A stretch of 64,000 bases of DNA from Virgibacillus proomii (GCF_900162615.1 NZ_FUFN01000010.1:254149-318148), one strand, 5' to 3'. Shown: positions 16,083-25,000, counted from the stretch's first letter. The notes: generated by a model from the sequence alone, not told the origin. Numbers and translations are program-made.

Positions 16083-16952
16083 ATGACAACGCCGTTAATC
16101 ATTGTAGTAATAAGCATATTTATTTTATCAGCTTTGGTGATTGGAATTATCATTAGATTTCGCCACAGAATTACAAGTATGACAGGAATGATGATTGCGA
16201 TGGCACTTGGAATGAGTACAGGTTTAACGATTGGGGTAATTGTAGGTATTATTTTTGCAGGTAATCTGTTTTACTCCACGGTAATTGCCATGCTGACTGG
16301 AGTTATATTCGGGTTATTCGCAGGTATGCCGTTAAGCTTAGTGGCTGTGTTGGATGGTACACTATCTGGAATGATGGGCGGTATGATGGGAGCAATGCTT
16401 GGAGAAATGATCAAGTATGATTACCAAGACGCTTTTATTCGTATCATGTTTATGTTTTTCATTGCGACCGTTATTATTTTATTTTGGATGATGCAACAAG
16501 AATTTATAAAAGGAAAGCGACTGTGGAACCATCCATTAGTTTCACTTATCATCTTTGTCATTATTATGATTGGTTTTCAACAGCTGGGGCCATTCGTATC
16601 TTCCTCTAAATCATCTGAACATCATCATATGGAAAGTGGAGATATGCAAATGAAAAGCTTTATTGTTCAAGCTGATGAGTTTTCTTTTTCACCAAATAAG
16701 ATGGAAGTAACGGCAGGACAAACAGTGAAGATAGTGTTAGATCATATCGGTAAAGTAAACCATCATTTGCAAATTATAGGGGTGGAGGAACAAGGGAAAA
16801 ACAGTCGCCTTCAAATGGAAAGCGCCCCTAGACAAAAAAGTGAAGCAGTCTATACCTTAACAACTCCAGGTGAATACAAATATGTTTGTACCATTTCAGG
16901 CCATCAAGAGGCTGGGATGGAAGGAGAACTAGAAGTAACGAATGGTTTTTAA
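16083..16952 (+). CDS. Polytopic membrane protein with C-terminal cupredoxin domain
   Basis: The N-terminal 185 residues contain about five to six hydrophobic helices, one region unusually rich in Gly and Met (SGMMGGMMGAMLGEM, about 100-115). A His-rich linker (EHHHMESGDM) leads into a cupredoxin/plastocyanin-like domain of about 95 residues. This carries NHHLQ and YVCTISGHQEAGM, giving the His-Cys-His-Met ligand set of a type I copper site. It is probably a cell-surface copper protein involved in electron transfer or copper handling. The ATG at 16083 is preferred over 16077, because the GGGG SD is only two bases from the latter. Exact function unknown. Confidence 0.65.
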   Translation: MTTPLIIVVISIFILSALVIGIIIRFRHRITSMTGMMIAMALGMSTGLTIGVIVGIIFAGNLFYSTVIAMLTGVIFGLFAGMPLSLVAVLDGTLSGMMGGMMGAMLGEMIKYDYQDAFIRIMFMFFIATVIILFWMMQQEFIKGKRLWNHPLVSLIIFVIIMIGFQQLGPFVSSSKSSEHHHMESGDMQMKSFIVQADEFSFSPNKMEVTAGQTVKIVLDHIGKVNHHLQIIGVEEQGKNSRLQMESAPRQKSEAVYTLTTPGEYKYVCTISGHQEAGMEGELEVTNGF

Positions 16953-17085
16953 GACGGCGTGTTAATCCAATTTTTGTTACAATGAAATTAATTACAATAA
17001 TATATAGAAAATAATAATAAAGTTAGGGGATTACTGATAGTGTGATTTGTTAGAAAGCTATTCATAGAAGAAGGGAATTTTTTTG

Positions 17086-17292
17086 ATGAATGCGCAAAGA
17101 AGATCTAAGAAGTTTACGATTGTTTTTCACTTTATTATTATTCTGTTTACTATTGGAACCATTATCGCCTATGCACGAAATGAATTCCAAATTGCCTATA
17201 TGATCATCGCGACCATCATCTTAGTGAACAGTGTATACGGATTGATCAAAGCTTTGTTTCAGGTTCCTTTAGATGCGCCATTTACAAATTGA
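17086..17292 (+). CDS. Small two-helix membrane protein (YrhC-like), hypothetical
   Basis: The 68-residue protein has two predicted membrane helices (FTIVFHFIIILFTIGTIIAY and AYMIIATIILVNSVYGLIKA) and short charged ends. AGAAGGG lies before the ATG at 17086; an adjacent TTG at 17083 is a weaker start. No enzymatic motif. Size and topology recall small Bacillaceae membrane proteins such as YrhC, but that assignment is tentative. Confidence 0.55.
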   Translation: MNAQRRSKKFTIVFHFIIILFTIGTIIAYARNEFQIAYMIIATIILVNSVYGLIKALFQVPLDAPFTN

Positions 17293-17406
17293 GGTTTTTC
17301 TTTTTATTAACCGCCCACATAGGCATAAGGAATGAAAAATAAGCTTTTATTATATATAGTTAGGTTAAAGAGATTAATAAGATTTGTTTGCTATGGAAAG
17401 GGAAAA

Positions 17407-17448
17407 AGTAACAGTGGAGTAGCATATATCCCATTGTTGCTTTTTTAT
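17407..17448 (+). terminator. Intrinsic terminator
   Basis: AGTAACAGTGG pairs through the whole arm, with two G-U pairs, to CCATTGTTGCT, followed by a T run (TTTTTTATT). The rest of 17293-17702 has no gene. A TTTCACTTTAT sequence at 17609-17619 resembles the right end of the scattered repeat family and may be a relic copy. Confidence 0.65.
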
Positions 17449-17702
17449 TGTCTAGGAAAGTATATTTCGCTTCTACAAATATGAATATCTTTTTTTAAAG
17501 TCGTTTCATGTCCCTATGCGCTCAAGCTGTAGCAAACTTTGAGTTTTTTTTAATGAAAAGTCAACTCTGATCGAATCTAAAGGAAACAACCCTTGTTGCA
17601 GGGGCATGTTTCACTTTATCTCGTCAGAAGTTCTCCAGTTTGTACGTCGCTAAGCGAGCGCTTCTAGCTTATGTTTATAGAAATGAAATGGAGGGAGTTT
17701 AT

Positions 17703-18170
17703 ATGCAAAAAACAATTCCTGTTACTGAAAGAGGATTTCAACGTTTAAAGGATCAGTTAACGTATTTAAAAAATGTAAAGCTGAAAGAAGTAAATGACCA
17801 GATAGAGAAGGGGAAAACCTTTTGTGATTTTGATGAAGATCCGGAGCATAGAAGGTTCTTAGAAGAAGTAAACGTTATACAAAAACAAATAGCAGATGTA
17901 GAGTTTATGTTAAAACAAGCGGAAATTATTGAGAAAACAGAAACAGATGCAGTAGAACACGGAAAGTATGTCACCTTTAAAGAACTGCCTGATGGTTTGG
18001 AAGAGACATATCAAATGGTTAGTGTGACAAAAGCAGATCCACAAAGCGACCATATTTCTGATCGTTCACCAATTGGAAGAAAAATACTTGGACGAAAGGA
18101 AAATGATTTAGTATCTGTTGAGACACCGGAAGGAAAGATAAAATTACTTATAACAAAAGTGGAAAGCTAA
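17703..18170 (+). CDS. GreA/GreB-family transcription factor (paralog)
   Basis: The 155-residue protein has the two-domain Gre plan. An N-terminal antiparallel coiled coil (RGFQRLKDQLTYL to MLKQAEII, about residues 10-78) has an acidic tip, CDFDEDPE (about 40-47), where GreA has its catalytic Asp/Glu. The C-terminal FKBP-like domain contains SDRSPIGRKILGRKENDLV. Gre factors enter the RNA polymerase secondary channel and stimulate transcript cleavage. The tip differs from the GreA consensus (GDLSENAEY), so this is a paralog with possibly altered activity. ATG 17703 follows GGAGGG; the upstream frame from 17640 lacks an SD. Confidence 0.78.
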   Translation: MQKTIPVTERGFQRLKDQLTYLKNVKLKEVNDQIEKGKTFCDFDEDPEHRRFLEEVNVIQKQIADVEFMLKQAEIIEKTETDAVEHGKYVTFKELPDGLEETYQMVSVTKADPQSDHISDRSPIGRKILGRKENDLVSVETPEGKIKLLITKVES

Positions 18171-18256
18171 GAACTAGGGTTACAGAATAAGTTATGTAAT
18201 AACTATCAATTGACAGCTGTTAAATGAAGTTTGCTTTTAGAGAGCGTATATTTAAA

Positions 18257-18339
18257 GCGAAAAAAGAGCTGATTGGTGGCGACCCCGATTTATCACTCTA
18301 ACTTTCAAGGGTCGATACCTTTTTCAACTCTTTTTTCGC
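18257..18339. repeat. Large nested hairpin between convergent genes
   Basis: GCGAAAAAAGAG at 18257-18268 pairs perfectly with CTCTTTTTTCGC at 18328-18339. The 59-base loop contains a second stem (CGACCC...GGGTCG). A simple terminator would have a short loop; this two-layer fold suggests a structured terminator, a small palindromic element or a non-coding RNA. It lies between the gre paralog and the convergent BpsA-like gene and could terminate both. Confidence 0.55.
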
Positions 18340-18455
18340 TATTTTAACTTAATACTTTTATTATCCCAAACTATGATTGGTGCATATTAACTACGTGAAA
18401 ACACATATGTTTTCTTACAGTTTCCAGTTTATGCATAAGACTTATCGTAGTGTTC

Positions 18456-19664
18456 CTATCCCATCTTTTTCCTTTTAATTAAGCGAAATTTATTCATATT
18501 ACAAATGGGACATCCTTTGTTCTTCAGTTCCTCTATAGTTGAGAAATCACCCCGAATGCCAACAAGTATGGAATGACGACACTGTTTACACTCATATGTT
18601 CGTAAAATTTGTTTTACTTCACCAGTATAAATGGCATCTTCATAATCCCCTGAGATAACTGGCTTTGCAGCTTCTGTTGTTTTTAGTATGATCATTTGCC
18701 CTTTATTACCAATCATTTGCGCGCCTTCATACTCATTAAAATGTAAAATTACCTCTTTGATGGATAACCCCATACGTATAAATTCACGTTGCATGGATAG
18801 CATAAAGTCAGGAGATTTATGAGCATATGATAAAAATATGGGTAAACTTTTTTCTTGTTTTATTGCTTCTATACCACGGGAAACAAATAATACCATTCCT
18901 TGTAGGGTGTAAGGCGGATCTGTAAAAACGCAATCGAATTTCCCGTGCAACGTCTCAGACAGCGCTTGACGTAAATCAATTTGGTGACAGTTGATTGGCA
19001 GCTTCTCCTGCTTCATTATATCGTGAATATAGTGTAAAAACCTTTCATCGATATCTACGACTGTAATCATCGTGTTAGGGCTTTTTAAAGGGAACAGACG
19101 TTTTAGTAGTAAACCGAGTGACACACTCACTAGATCGTCATCACCAATACATATAATAGTTTTGCCAATTAATGAATGCTCCCTTAGACAAAGGATTGCT
19201 CGATGTAAGCTTGTTGTGGGAGTACATTTCGACTGATCAATTTGTACATTTACTTCCGGTCGCATTTGAAAGAGTTGTGTAAGTACCGATAATAGATCAG
19301 CAAGCTCTGTTTTCCAATCGGTTTGGCTGTCCATTAATTTCTTGTACAAGCTCTTATCTAACCCACTATACCCCAATTCATTTTCAATGTATATTATCCC
19401 TTCACGGGTACAACGGACACCACGATCTTGCATAAGAATACCTGCTTTTATGAACTCTTTCTTAATGGCAACAGCAATTGGGACGGGAAGAAGTATTTTT
19501 CGTGCCAATTGTTTGGTTGAAATTCCAGGATTTATATAACACTCAATCAGTAGCTGTTCAATTACCTTAGCTCCCTCTTGAAGATTTAAATTTGTATTTA
19601 CCTTCTTTATATAATTTTTCACGGAATCACTCTTTCCATCGGTATGATAAAGTTCTATTCGCAA
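18456..19664 (-). CDS. BpsA-like branched-chain polyamine synthase (DUF43)
   Basis: The 402-residue protein matches the N4-bis(aminopropyl)spermidine synthase family. It has a winged-helix-like N-terminus (GISTKQLARKILLPVPIAVA), a Rossmann core with the family GDDD sequence (CIGDDDLVSVSLGLLLKRL) and the catalytic FTDPPYTLQGM. A C-terminal zinc-binding tail has CKQC and CPIC pairs. In thermophiles the enzyme adds aminopropyl groups from decarboxylated SAM to spermidine. The TTG start at 19664 has no clear SD; a GTG at 19622 follows GGAAAGAG and may be the true start. No speD or speE is nearby, so the aminopropyl donor must come from elsewhere. Confidence 0.75.
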   Translation of the reverse strand: MRIELYHTDGKSDSVKNYIKKVNTNLNLQEGAKVIEQLLIECYINPGISTKQLARKILLPVPIAVAIKKEFIKAGILMQDRGVRCTREGIIYIENELGYSGLDKSLYKKLMDSQTDWKTELADLLSVLTQLFQMRPEVNVQIDQSKCTPTTSLHRAILCLREHSLIGKTIICIGDDDLVSVSLGLLLKRLFPLKSPNTMITVVDIDERFLHYIHDIMKQEKLPINCHQIDLRQALSETLHGKFDCVFTDPPYTLQGMVLFVSRGIEAIKQEKSLPIFLSYAHKSPDFMLSMQREFIRMGLSIKEVILHFNEYEGAQMIGNKGQMIILKTTEAAKPVISGDYEDAIYTGEVKQILRTYECKQCRHSILVGIRGDFSTIEELKNKGCPICNMNKFRLIKRKKMG

Positions 19665-19710
19665 TGTAAGAGCACAACGTCATCCAATCATGCTTTTATT
19701 TAAACAAAAA

Positions 19711-19747
19711 AGGACAGAATTTGAACATTTCGTTCATCTTCTGTCCT
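19711..19747 (-). terminator. Terminator-like hairpin in the 5' leader of the BpsA-like gene
   Basis: AGGACAGAA (19711-19719) pairs with TTCTGTCCT (19739-19747). On the minus strand it is followed by TTTTTTG and lies about 45 bases before the TTG start. No minus-strand gene ends nearby upstream, so it may act as a leader attenuator. The rest of 19748-20311 contains no supported gene. Confidence 0.5.
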
Positions 19748-20311
19748 GTAAGAATAGACTATAAATGGGATTTTTTAGCTTCAAAACGGTTTCTGAATGC
19801 AGAAAAAATCTAAGTTAATAGTCATAAAATTTTAATGGATGATCGTAGTGTTCTTAACTTAATTGGCAGTCTGCTTTTGTCCAAACCAAATAAACCCTCA
19901 GAAAGTGGGTTATCGACAAAAAATGCAGAACAAACCATATACAATTAATTAGTTAAGAACCAAAACCGACATCAAGACAACTCCCATATAATTCATTATC
20001 TATCACGATAAAGTATACATTAAAACCCTGAAAAGTCAAGCATGAAAAGGCGAATTCTAGGAATTTATACGTACATATATCTGAAAGTGTAATGAAATGA
20101 CTTTTAGAGGGGCAATTACAAAAACAATAAATTCAAGATGAATCAGTTACCTCGTGACTTATATTCTTGAAGATTTCTTGATATACTAGAGGGAGTTTAA
20201 ATAGGGAAAATTTTGTAAATGGTATTTTTAGCTAAATAAAGAATAAGTATCCTATAACCTTATTGGTAGTAGTAGTCACTTTAAAAGTAAAAGGAGGGGT
20301 TCTTTATAAAA

Positions 20312-20707
20312 ATGAGTGAGAAAAAGAAAGCAATAATTGTTACCTTACTTTCTGCTATTGTTTTTTGTGCTTTAATCATTGCTGCTTCATTATCTCCATT
20401 ATCTGAAATGGGAGAAAATGCGAATCAATTTAACTCTTTGGGTATGTGGCTTGCAATTGTTATAATTCTTACCTTTTATATTGTACCATTAGCTTTATAT
20501 GTTTTTGGTCCGAAGTGGATGAAAATAATTATGGCAATTTTATGTGCTACTGGTATTGTAGTTTTTCTGTCGACCATCGTCGCTGTTGTGATCATCGGTA
20601 TCCTAAATAACATGTTAATAACACTTATTGGCGTAATTGTGATCTGTGGATTGGGGATTATTGTAAATACAGTTTGGTTTTTTGTTGCATTTTCCAAAAA
20701 GCATTAA
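20312..20707 (+). CDS. Four-helix membrane protein, DUF5391-like
   Basis: The 131-residue protein has four hydrophobic helices. The sequence SLSPLSEMGENANQFNSLGM between helices 1 and 2 and the end NTVWFFVAFSK resemble the DUF5391 family of Bacillaceae membrane proteins. No catalytic motif is seen and the function is unknown. SD AGGAGGGG lies about ten bases before the ATG. It stands alone between a BpsA-like gene and moaC. Confidence 0.6.
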   Translation: MSEKKKAIIVTLLSAIVFCALIIAASLSPLSEMGENANQFNSLGMWLAIVIILTFYIVPLALYVFGPKWMKIIMAILCATGIVVFLSTIVAVVIIGILNNMLITLIGVIVICGLGIIVNTVWFFVAFSKKH

Positions 20708-20940
20708 AATTACTTGAGGAATCCAAAACTAGGAGAATTGCTCTTGGGTTTAGATTCTTTTTGCTAAGAATACAAATTTATCGTTTTATAATATACAACT
20801 TGGATACATACCACATGATTACTTCCTATTATAGCACTGCCTTATTTATTTATCGTTTCGTTAATCGATACGTCATTAAATATACCCATAAGTAAGTGAC
20901 AAAGCTCTGGCATAATCGTTGCCTAGTGGTATCGCTAGTG

Positions 20941-20978
20941 AGATGCCTGTGTAAGCGCTAGAGGCTATCCAGGCATCT
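20941..20978. terminator. Hairpin terminator between convergent genes
   Basis: AGATGCCTG (20941-20949) pairs perfectly with CAGGCATCT (20970-20978). It lies between the DUF5391-like gene and the end of moaC and could serve either. The T run on the plus strand is short. Confidence 0.55.
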
Positions 20979-20993
20979 TTAAAAGAACAGTAA

Positions 20994-21488
20994 TTAACTA
21001 TTGTTACGGCGATAATCGCCGCTTTCTCCACCGCTTTTTTCTTGTAAAAAGGTGGGACCAATTGTCATTCCTTTATCAATCGATTTGCACATGTCATAAA
21101 CAGTTAATGCTGCGGTTGCCACTGCAGTCAATGCCTCCATCTCAACTCCTGTAGCACTAACGGTTTTTACTTCTGCTTCAATGACTAACTGATATACATC
21201 ATAAGCATCGAGTTCTACCCAAGTAAAAGAGAGGTCTACACTACTTATTGGAATAGGGTGACACATCGGAATTAATGATGCTGTTTGTTTAGCCCCCATA
21301 ATACCGGCTACTTGTGCAACAGCTAATACGTCCCCTTTTTTATTTTTCTGCCCAACAATATTTTCATACACCATTTTGTTCATTGTTACACTAGAACGAG
21401 CAATGGCTTTCCTTACACTTTCATTTTTGTCTGAGATGTCTACCATCCTAACCCTACCATGTTCATTAAAATGTGTGAAATCTGCCAT
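20994..21488 (-). CDS. moaC: Cyclic pyranopterin monophosphate synthase (MoaC)
   Basis: The 164-residue MoaC turns the MoaA product, 3',8-cyclo-GTP, into cyclic pyranopterin monophosphate in molybdenum cofactor synthesis. Family signatures are VDISDKNES at the N-terminus, ASLIPMCHPIPISS, TGVEMEALTAV, and YDMCKSIDKGMTIG with the catalytic Asp/Lys pair. The ATG at 21488 follows AGGTGA; the longer frame to 21611 is not supported by an SD. No other moa, mog or mob gene is in the window, so the rest of the pathway lies elsewhere. The 5' region to 22120 contains a repeat-like segment but no clear cofactor riboswitch. Confidence 0.9.
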   Translation of the reverse strand: MADFTHFNEHGRVRMVDISDKNESVRKAIARSSVTMNKMVYENIVGQKNKKGDVLAVAQVAGIMGAKQTASLIPMCHPIPISSVDLSFTWVELDAYDVYQLVIEAEVKTVSATGVEMEALTAVATAALTVYDMCKSIDKGMTIGPTFLQEKSGGESGDYRRNNS

Positions 21489-21679
21489 GCTGTCACCTGC
21501 TTTCTTATTTACAAACAACGATTCTATAAAAGATTGTTCAAAAAGTACGCTAAAATGATGCATCAAATCTTCGCACATTAGAACGGATAAAATAGTGGCG
21601 TTGAAGTTCATTCAACCGTAGTTAAAATTTTTAAGTTCTCAGTCTAAGTGCAACTAGGCTATCTTCTACACTTCGCTTG

Positions 21680-21870
21680 TCGCTAGCCAAGTTCTTTATT
21701 GACTTGTTTCTTCGTTCCTTAGAAAAGAAAAACCTTTTCTTGAGTGCGAGCGAGTCTCGAGGAAGCTACACTAGTGCTCATGACCTACTGAAAAATCTAG
21801 CTATTGAAACTTCGCCACCTCACCTCGAACTTCGATTCAACAAGACGTGGTAGTGTTAGGTTGCAACAAG
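21680..21870 (-). repeat. Intergenic repeat family 2, minus-strand copy
   Basis: Read on the minus strand, this segment shares blocks with 42270-42430 on the plus strand: TCTTGTTGAATCGAAGTTCG against TCTTGTCGAGCCGAAGTGCG, and a distal AAAAGGTTTTTCTTTTC against AAAAGTGTTTTTCTTTTC block, in the same order and similar spacing. It lies in the gene-free stretch 21489-22120. Identity is moderate, so this is suggestive only. Confidence 0.4.
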
Positions 21871-22120
21871 GATGTTTTAGACCTTATCAAACTTGATCCT
21901 TTTTAACTCCTTTTGAAATGCACTATAATTCTATTTTACCATGCTATTCTCTCAGAATGAAGTTTAACGAAAGAGCTTTGTTAGGTGATGTTAATTTAAA
22001 ACTTGCTTATATGTTCATAAAGCTTCATTGAATATAAAATAAATCTTGATCAGCTTGATTATGACGTAACGTTATAAGATAAAGTTAGACTAGAAGGATA
22101 AAAGTAAAGGGGAATAACTA

Positions 22121-22885
22121 ATGAGCGATAATTATTTCACAGTTAAACGTTTTGCGAAAATGATTGGTACTACAGAGCGAACTCTGCAATACTATGATCG
22201 AAAAGGGGTACTGAAGCCTACTAGTTATACAGAGCATGGCCATCGTCTTTATAGTCATGCTGATATATTCAAGATGCAAAAAATATTAACGCTAAAATAT
22301 TTAGGGTTTTCCTTAAAAGAGATAAAAGAACATCTTTCAGAAAATGCTGCAAATACTATTCATGAAACACTACAGCAGCAGAAGAAATTACTGATAGAAA
22401 AATGGAAACAGCTTGACCAGGTTATTCATACTATTTCTCGCGTTGAGAAGATTATTCAGCATAAGGAGATGAATAGTGATCTACTTTTATCAATTATTCA
22501 TGCTATCCAAACAGAAAGCAATCAAGAAGAATGGTTAGGAAAGCATCTTTCTAAATCTGTAATTGAAAAAGTATTTATGCGTCATCATTCGGAAGAGGAA
22601 AGGATAACTATTGAACGTGAGGTGATGGCATATCTTCATCAAATACAACAGTTTTACAATCAAGGATTTCCCCCACAGCATGCAGAAGTTCAACGTATTA
22701 TTCAGCAGTTAATTGAATTTGGAAATGATTTACTTGAACCTGAATTGTTGAAAGAACTTGAAAAGCTGGAGCTGAAGGAACTTGGGGATGATGCTTTGTA
22801 TTATTTTACCATTATGTCTCAAGAACTAGAAGAATATATTAACGAAGCAGTAGATATCTGTAAGGAGAAGAATTCAACGGTGTAA
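22121..22885 (+). CDS. MerR-family regulator with TipAS-like C-terminal domain
   Basis: The 254-residue protein has a MerR winged helix (YFTVKRFAKMIGTTERTLQY, residues 5-24, then HGHRLYSHADIFKMQKILTL) and a coiled-coil dimer helix (about 85-115). The second half (about 140-235) resembles the all-helical TipAS/MTAN-like ligand domain found in MTA- and TipA-type regulators. Such proteins activate efflux genes on binding drugs. No efflux gene is adjacent; the target may be its own promoter or distant. SD AAGGGGA lies about nine bases before the ATG. Confidence 0.8.
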   Translation: MSDNYFTVKRFAKMIGTTERTLQYYDRKGVLKPTSYTEHGHRLYSHADIFKMQKILTLKYLGFSLKEIKEHLSENAANTIHETLQQQKKLLIEKWKQLDQVIHTISRVEKIIQHKEMNSDLLLSIIHAIQTESNQEEWLGKHLSKSVIEKVFMRHHSEEERITIEREVMAYLHQIQQFYNQGFPPQHAEVQRIIQQLIEFGNDLLEPELLKELEKLELKELGDDALYYFTIMSQELEEYINEAVDICKEKNSTV

Positions 22886-23018
22886 GCGAAGGGGGAAATT
22901 AGCTATAGCCTGACAGGTTCTTATATTTAATGTAGAATCTTTGCTTGATAACGTCGGCTTAGTTATAAAAACTACGGGTCAATTCTTTTAAACATAAGCT
23001 TAAAGGTTATGTTGTAAC

Positions 23019-23318
23019 GTGGTTAGTGATACAATTGTTACTTGTTCATTAGATTTGATTGATTTAGGTGAACCTAAATCGATCGGGTTAGCGGAAATTT
23101 TGAATTTATACCTTCTTTCTTTTTTCGATGGGATATTTTTAAAAAATTACTTACTAAAAAATAAATGGATAGTAGTTATTTTGTTTACTATTAATTGCAT
23201 CATTCATGGAACTAAAGAGGTTAAAATAGGCTATTTAAAATATAACGGCTGGAGTCTGATTGTTTCTATGGTTGTATATTTGCTTGCTTTTGGTTTCTTA
23301 ATACCTGTTCTTCTTTAG
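23019..23318 (+). CDS. Hypothetical membrane protein, possibly a fragment
   Basis: A 99-residue frame with three hydrophobic segments (LAEILNLYLLSFFDGIFLKN; IVVILFTINCIIHGT; LIVSMVVYLLAFGFLIPVLL). The GTG start has no SD. Amino-acid composition looks coding, but the lack of a start signal suggests the 3' part of a decayed gene. Family not recognised. Confidence 0.4.
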   Translation: MVSDTIVTCSLDLIDLGEPKSIGLAEILNLYLLSFFDGIFLKNYLLKNKWIVVILFTINCIIHGTKEVKIGYLKYNGWSLIVSMVVYLLAFGFLIPVLL

Positions 23319-23441
23319 TTGCTTAAGTCTTAAATGAACAGCGGCAGTGAGGCTTCTTTTTAAAGGGGCTATACATAGTAGACGGATTGGTAGCTTAATA
23401 AGCCGCTCCGTTTTTAGTTTGTATATTAATTATAGCTTTAT

Positions 23442-23609
23442 CCTGTATGTAACTGCAGTAAGACTTGCCCTTCCATGGTACGAGGTGAAATTCAGTAGGA
23501 TAAGCGAAGGGTCCAACTGCCGGTAAATGTCCGATTCTGTTGAGAGGCTTTTAGGTCATACCCTTTCGGTACTAACCATCAGTGGGGGTTAAAAGAAAAT
23601 CCTTTTTAT
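23442..23609 (+). mobile_element. Double-hairpin repeat element, copy f (type B)
   Basis: It starts right after TTTAT (23437-23441) with CCTGTATGTAACTGCAGTAA. The left hairpin pairs GCAGT with ACTGC and CCCTTC with GAAGGG. The shared middle AGGTCATACCCTTTCGGTAC follows. The right hairpin is truncated compared with other copies, and a TTTAT is present at 23605-23609. See the findings on the repeat family. Confidence 0.65.
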
Positions 23610-23639
23610 TTAGTAAAAATCGCATTAGCGGATTTGACT

Positions 23640-24344
23640 CTAAGATGTTCGCTCAATCATTTCTGAAACGGTTATACATTGATAGTTGTTTTTCTTTAAA
23701 AAGTCTAGTATCTTTGAAAGTGCTTCCACTGTCTGCCTTCTGTTACCACCTGAGTCGTGGAAAAGAATAATATCACCTGGAGAAATATTAGTAATAACAT
23801 GATTAACTATTTTATCAACGCCCGGTTGCCTCCAATCCCCAGTATCTTGATCCCAAGACCATAAAGCTAAAGTATAACCCTCCCTTTTTGAAATATCGAC
23901 AATTTTTCTGTTGTATTTTCCACCAACCGGACGAAAAAGTGTAGGTGAATTACCGGTGATTTCACTTATTATTTTTGCGGTTTTATCAAGTTCAGCCTTT
24001 AAACTTTTCATACTTAAATCATGACTAAAGGTGTGATTTCCAATTTCGTGTCCTTCCAGGAATTGCCTTTGAATAATTTGTGGATGTTTTTTTGCTTGGG
24101 AGCCTACAACAAAAAATGTAGCTTTTGCTTCAAATTTGTTTAAGGTGTCCAGTATAAGAGGTGTATATATAGTGTTTGGGCCGTCGTCGAACGTTATTGC
24201 CACAACTTTCTCATTTGTGTATCCTTCCCATATAACATCTCCTGTCCTCTCATACTTTTTTCTTTCTTCTGTATATGCTTGAAAATTATCAGTTGGAATA
24301 ATTAATATTACTACATAACTGATTAATAAAATATATCTTAGCAT
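23640..24344 (-). CDS. Polysaccharide deacetylase (NodB-type carbohydrate esterase 4)
   Basis: The 234-residue protein has an N-terminal hydrophobic signal (YILLISYVVILIIPT) and a NodB domain with all five motifs. These are TFDDGPN with the metal and base Asp pair (about residues 52-58), HTFSH zinc ligands (about 101-105), FRPVGGKYN, WSWDQDTGDW and ILFHD. Relatives deacetylate peptidoglycan N-acetylglucosamine or xylan, outside the membrane. A PdaA/YlxY-like cell-wall role is plausible but not proven. Its 3' end lies next to the truncated repeat copy f. A short SD-like GGGGGAAAAG lies before the ATG. Confidence 0.85.
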   Translation of the reverse strand: MLRYILLISYVVILIIPTDNFQAYTEERKKYERTGDVIWEGYTNEKVVAITFDDGPNTIYTPLILDTLNKFEAKATFFVVGSQAKKHPQIIQRQFLEGHEIGNHTFSHDLSMKSLKAELDKTAKIISEITGNSPTLFRPVGGKYNRKIVDISKREGYTLALWSWDQDTGDWRQPGVDKIVNHVITNISPGDIILFHDSGGNRRQTVEALSKILDFLKKNNYQCITVSEMIERTS

Positions 24345-24559
24345 TAATTCTTTTCCCCCATTTGATATTATTCTTGTTTAAAAAATGTATTAAACAATAA
24401 AATTTACAGAGCCTATTTTCAAATTGTGATTCCTTATATTCTTGTGCAATTAAATCACTTCTATACCCACATTAAGCAACACGATGCACTATCCTCTCAT
24501 TGTCTAGCTTATCCTTATAGTCATAATTGAAATTAGTTACGTGGAGGGTGACTTCTACT

Positions 24560-25000
24560 TTTAAAGTTTTGTACTTTTAGTATTATCAACCAGAAAAATA
24601 AAGAAGAGGTGGAAGCAAGCTTTTAAAGGAAAGACAGTTATTTCTAAATCGAGTATTTTATCCTGATGTAAGGTGCCGTAAGACTCCCACTTCAAGAGTT
24701 ATAGGAGATACAAGAAGTAAAAATGGGAGGTAACGACACCTAAATTCCCGATTCGTTCAAAGGCCTTTTAGGTCATACCTTTGTGGTACTAACATTCCGT
24801 GACGATGGAGGAAAACTCCTACGGAATGAAGTTTCACTTTATCAGGAATTTTATATACTGTTTCTGTTGTTTTTAAAGAGGGGTCAGATAAAATACGAAT
24901 ACATTGCCAAATGAAACGGTCTATTACGAACGAGAACCGGTTAAAAATAAAGTTATTTGAGAGGGTTTTCTTGTGAATGGTGTTCAACGATGACTAACAG
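24560..25000 (+). pseudogene. Short unknown ORF split by repeat copy a
   Basis: If the element at 24662-24842 is removed, a continuous frame appears: KKRWKQAFKGKTVISKSSIL directly joined to SGILYTVSVVFKEGSDKIRI, and on to KLFERVFL with a stop at about 24973. The element inserted after TTTAT inside this frame. The family is unknown and the 5' start is unclear. The remaining sequence of 24345-25182 contains no other gene I can support. Confidence 0.4.
24662..24842 (+). mobile_element. Double-hairpin repeat element, copy a (type A)
   Basis: A 181-bp copy flanked on the left by TTTAT (24657-24661) and ending in TTTAT (24838-24842). The left hairpin uses GGTGCCGT and CTCCCAC paired with downstream partners. 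The middle has AGGTCATACCTTTGTGGTAC. The right hairpin is CATTCCGT...ACGGAATG, followed by AAGTTTCAC. Confidence 0.8.

Noticed and set aside
21489..22120. Molybdenum cofactor riboswitch upstream of moaC
   Set aside because: I could not find the expected conserved multi-stem pattern; the region looks like a decayed repeat instead.
24757..24987. 76-residue minus-strand ORF over repeat copy a
   Set aside because: It runs antisense through the mobile element and the split frame; it has no SD and coding-like sequence lies on the other strand.
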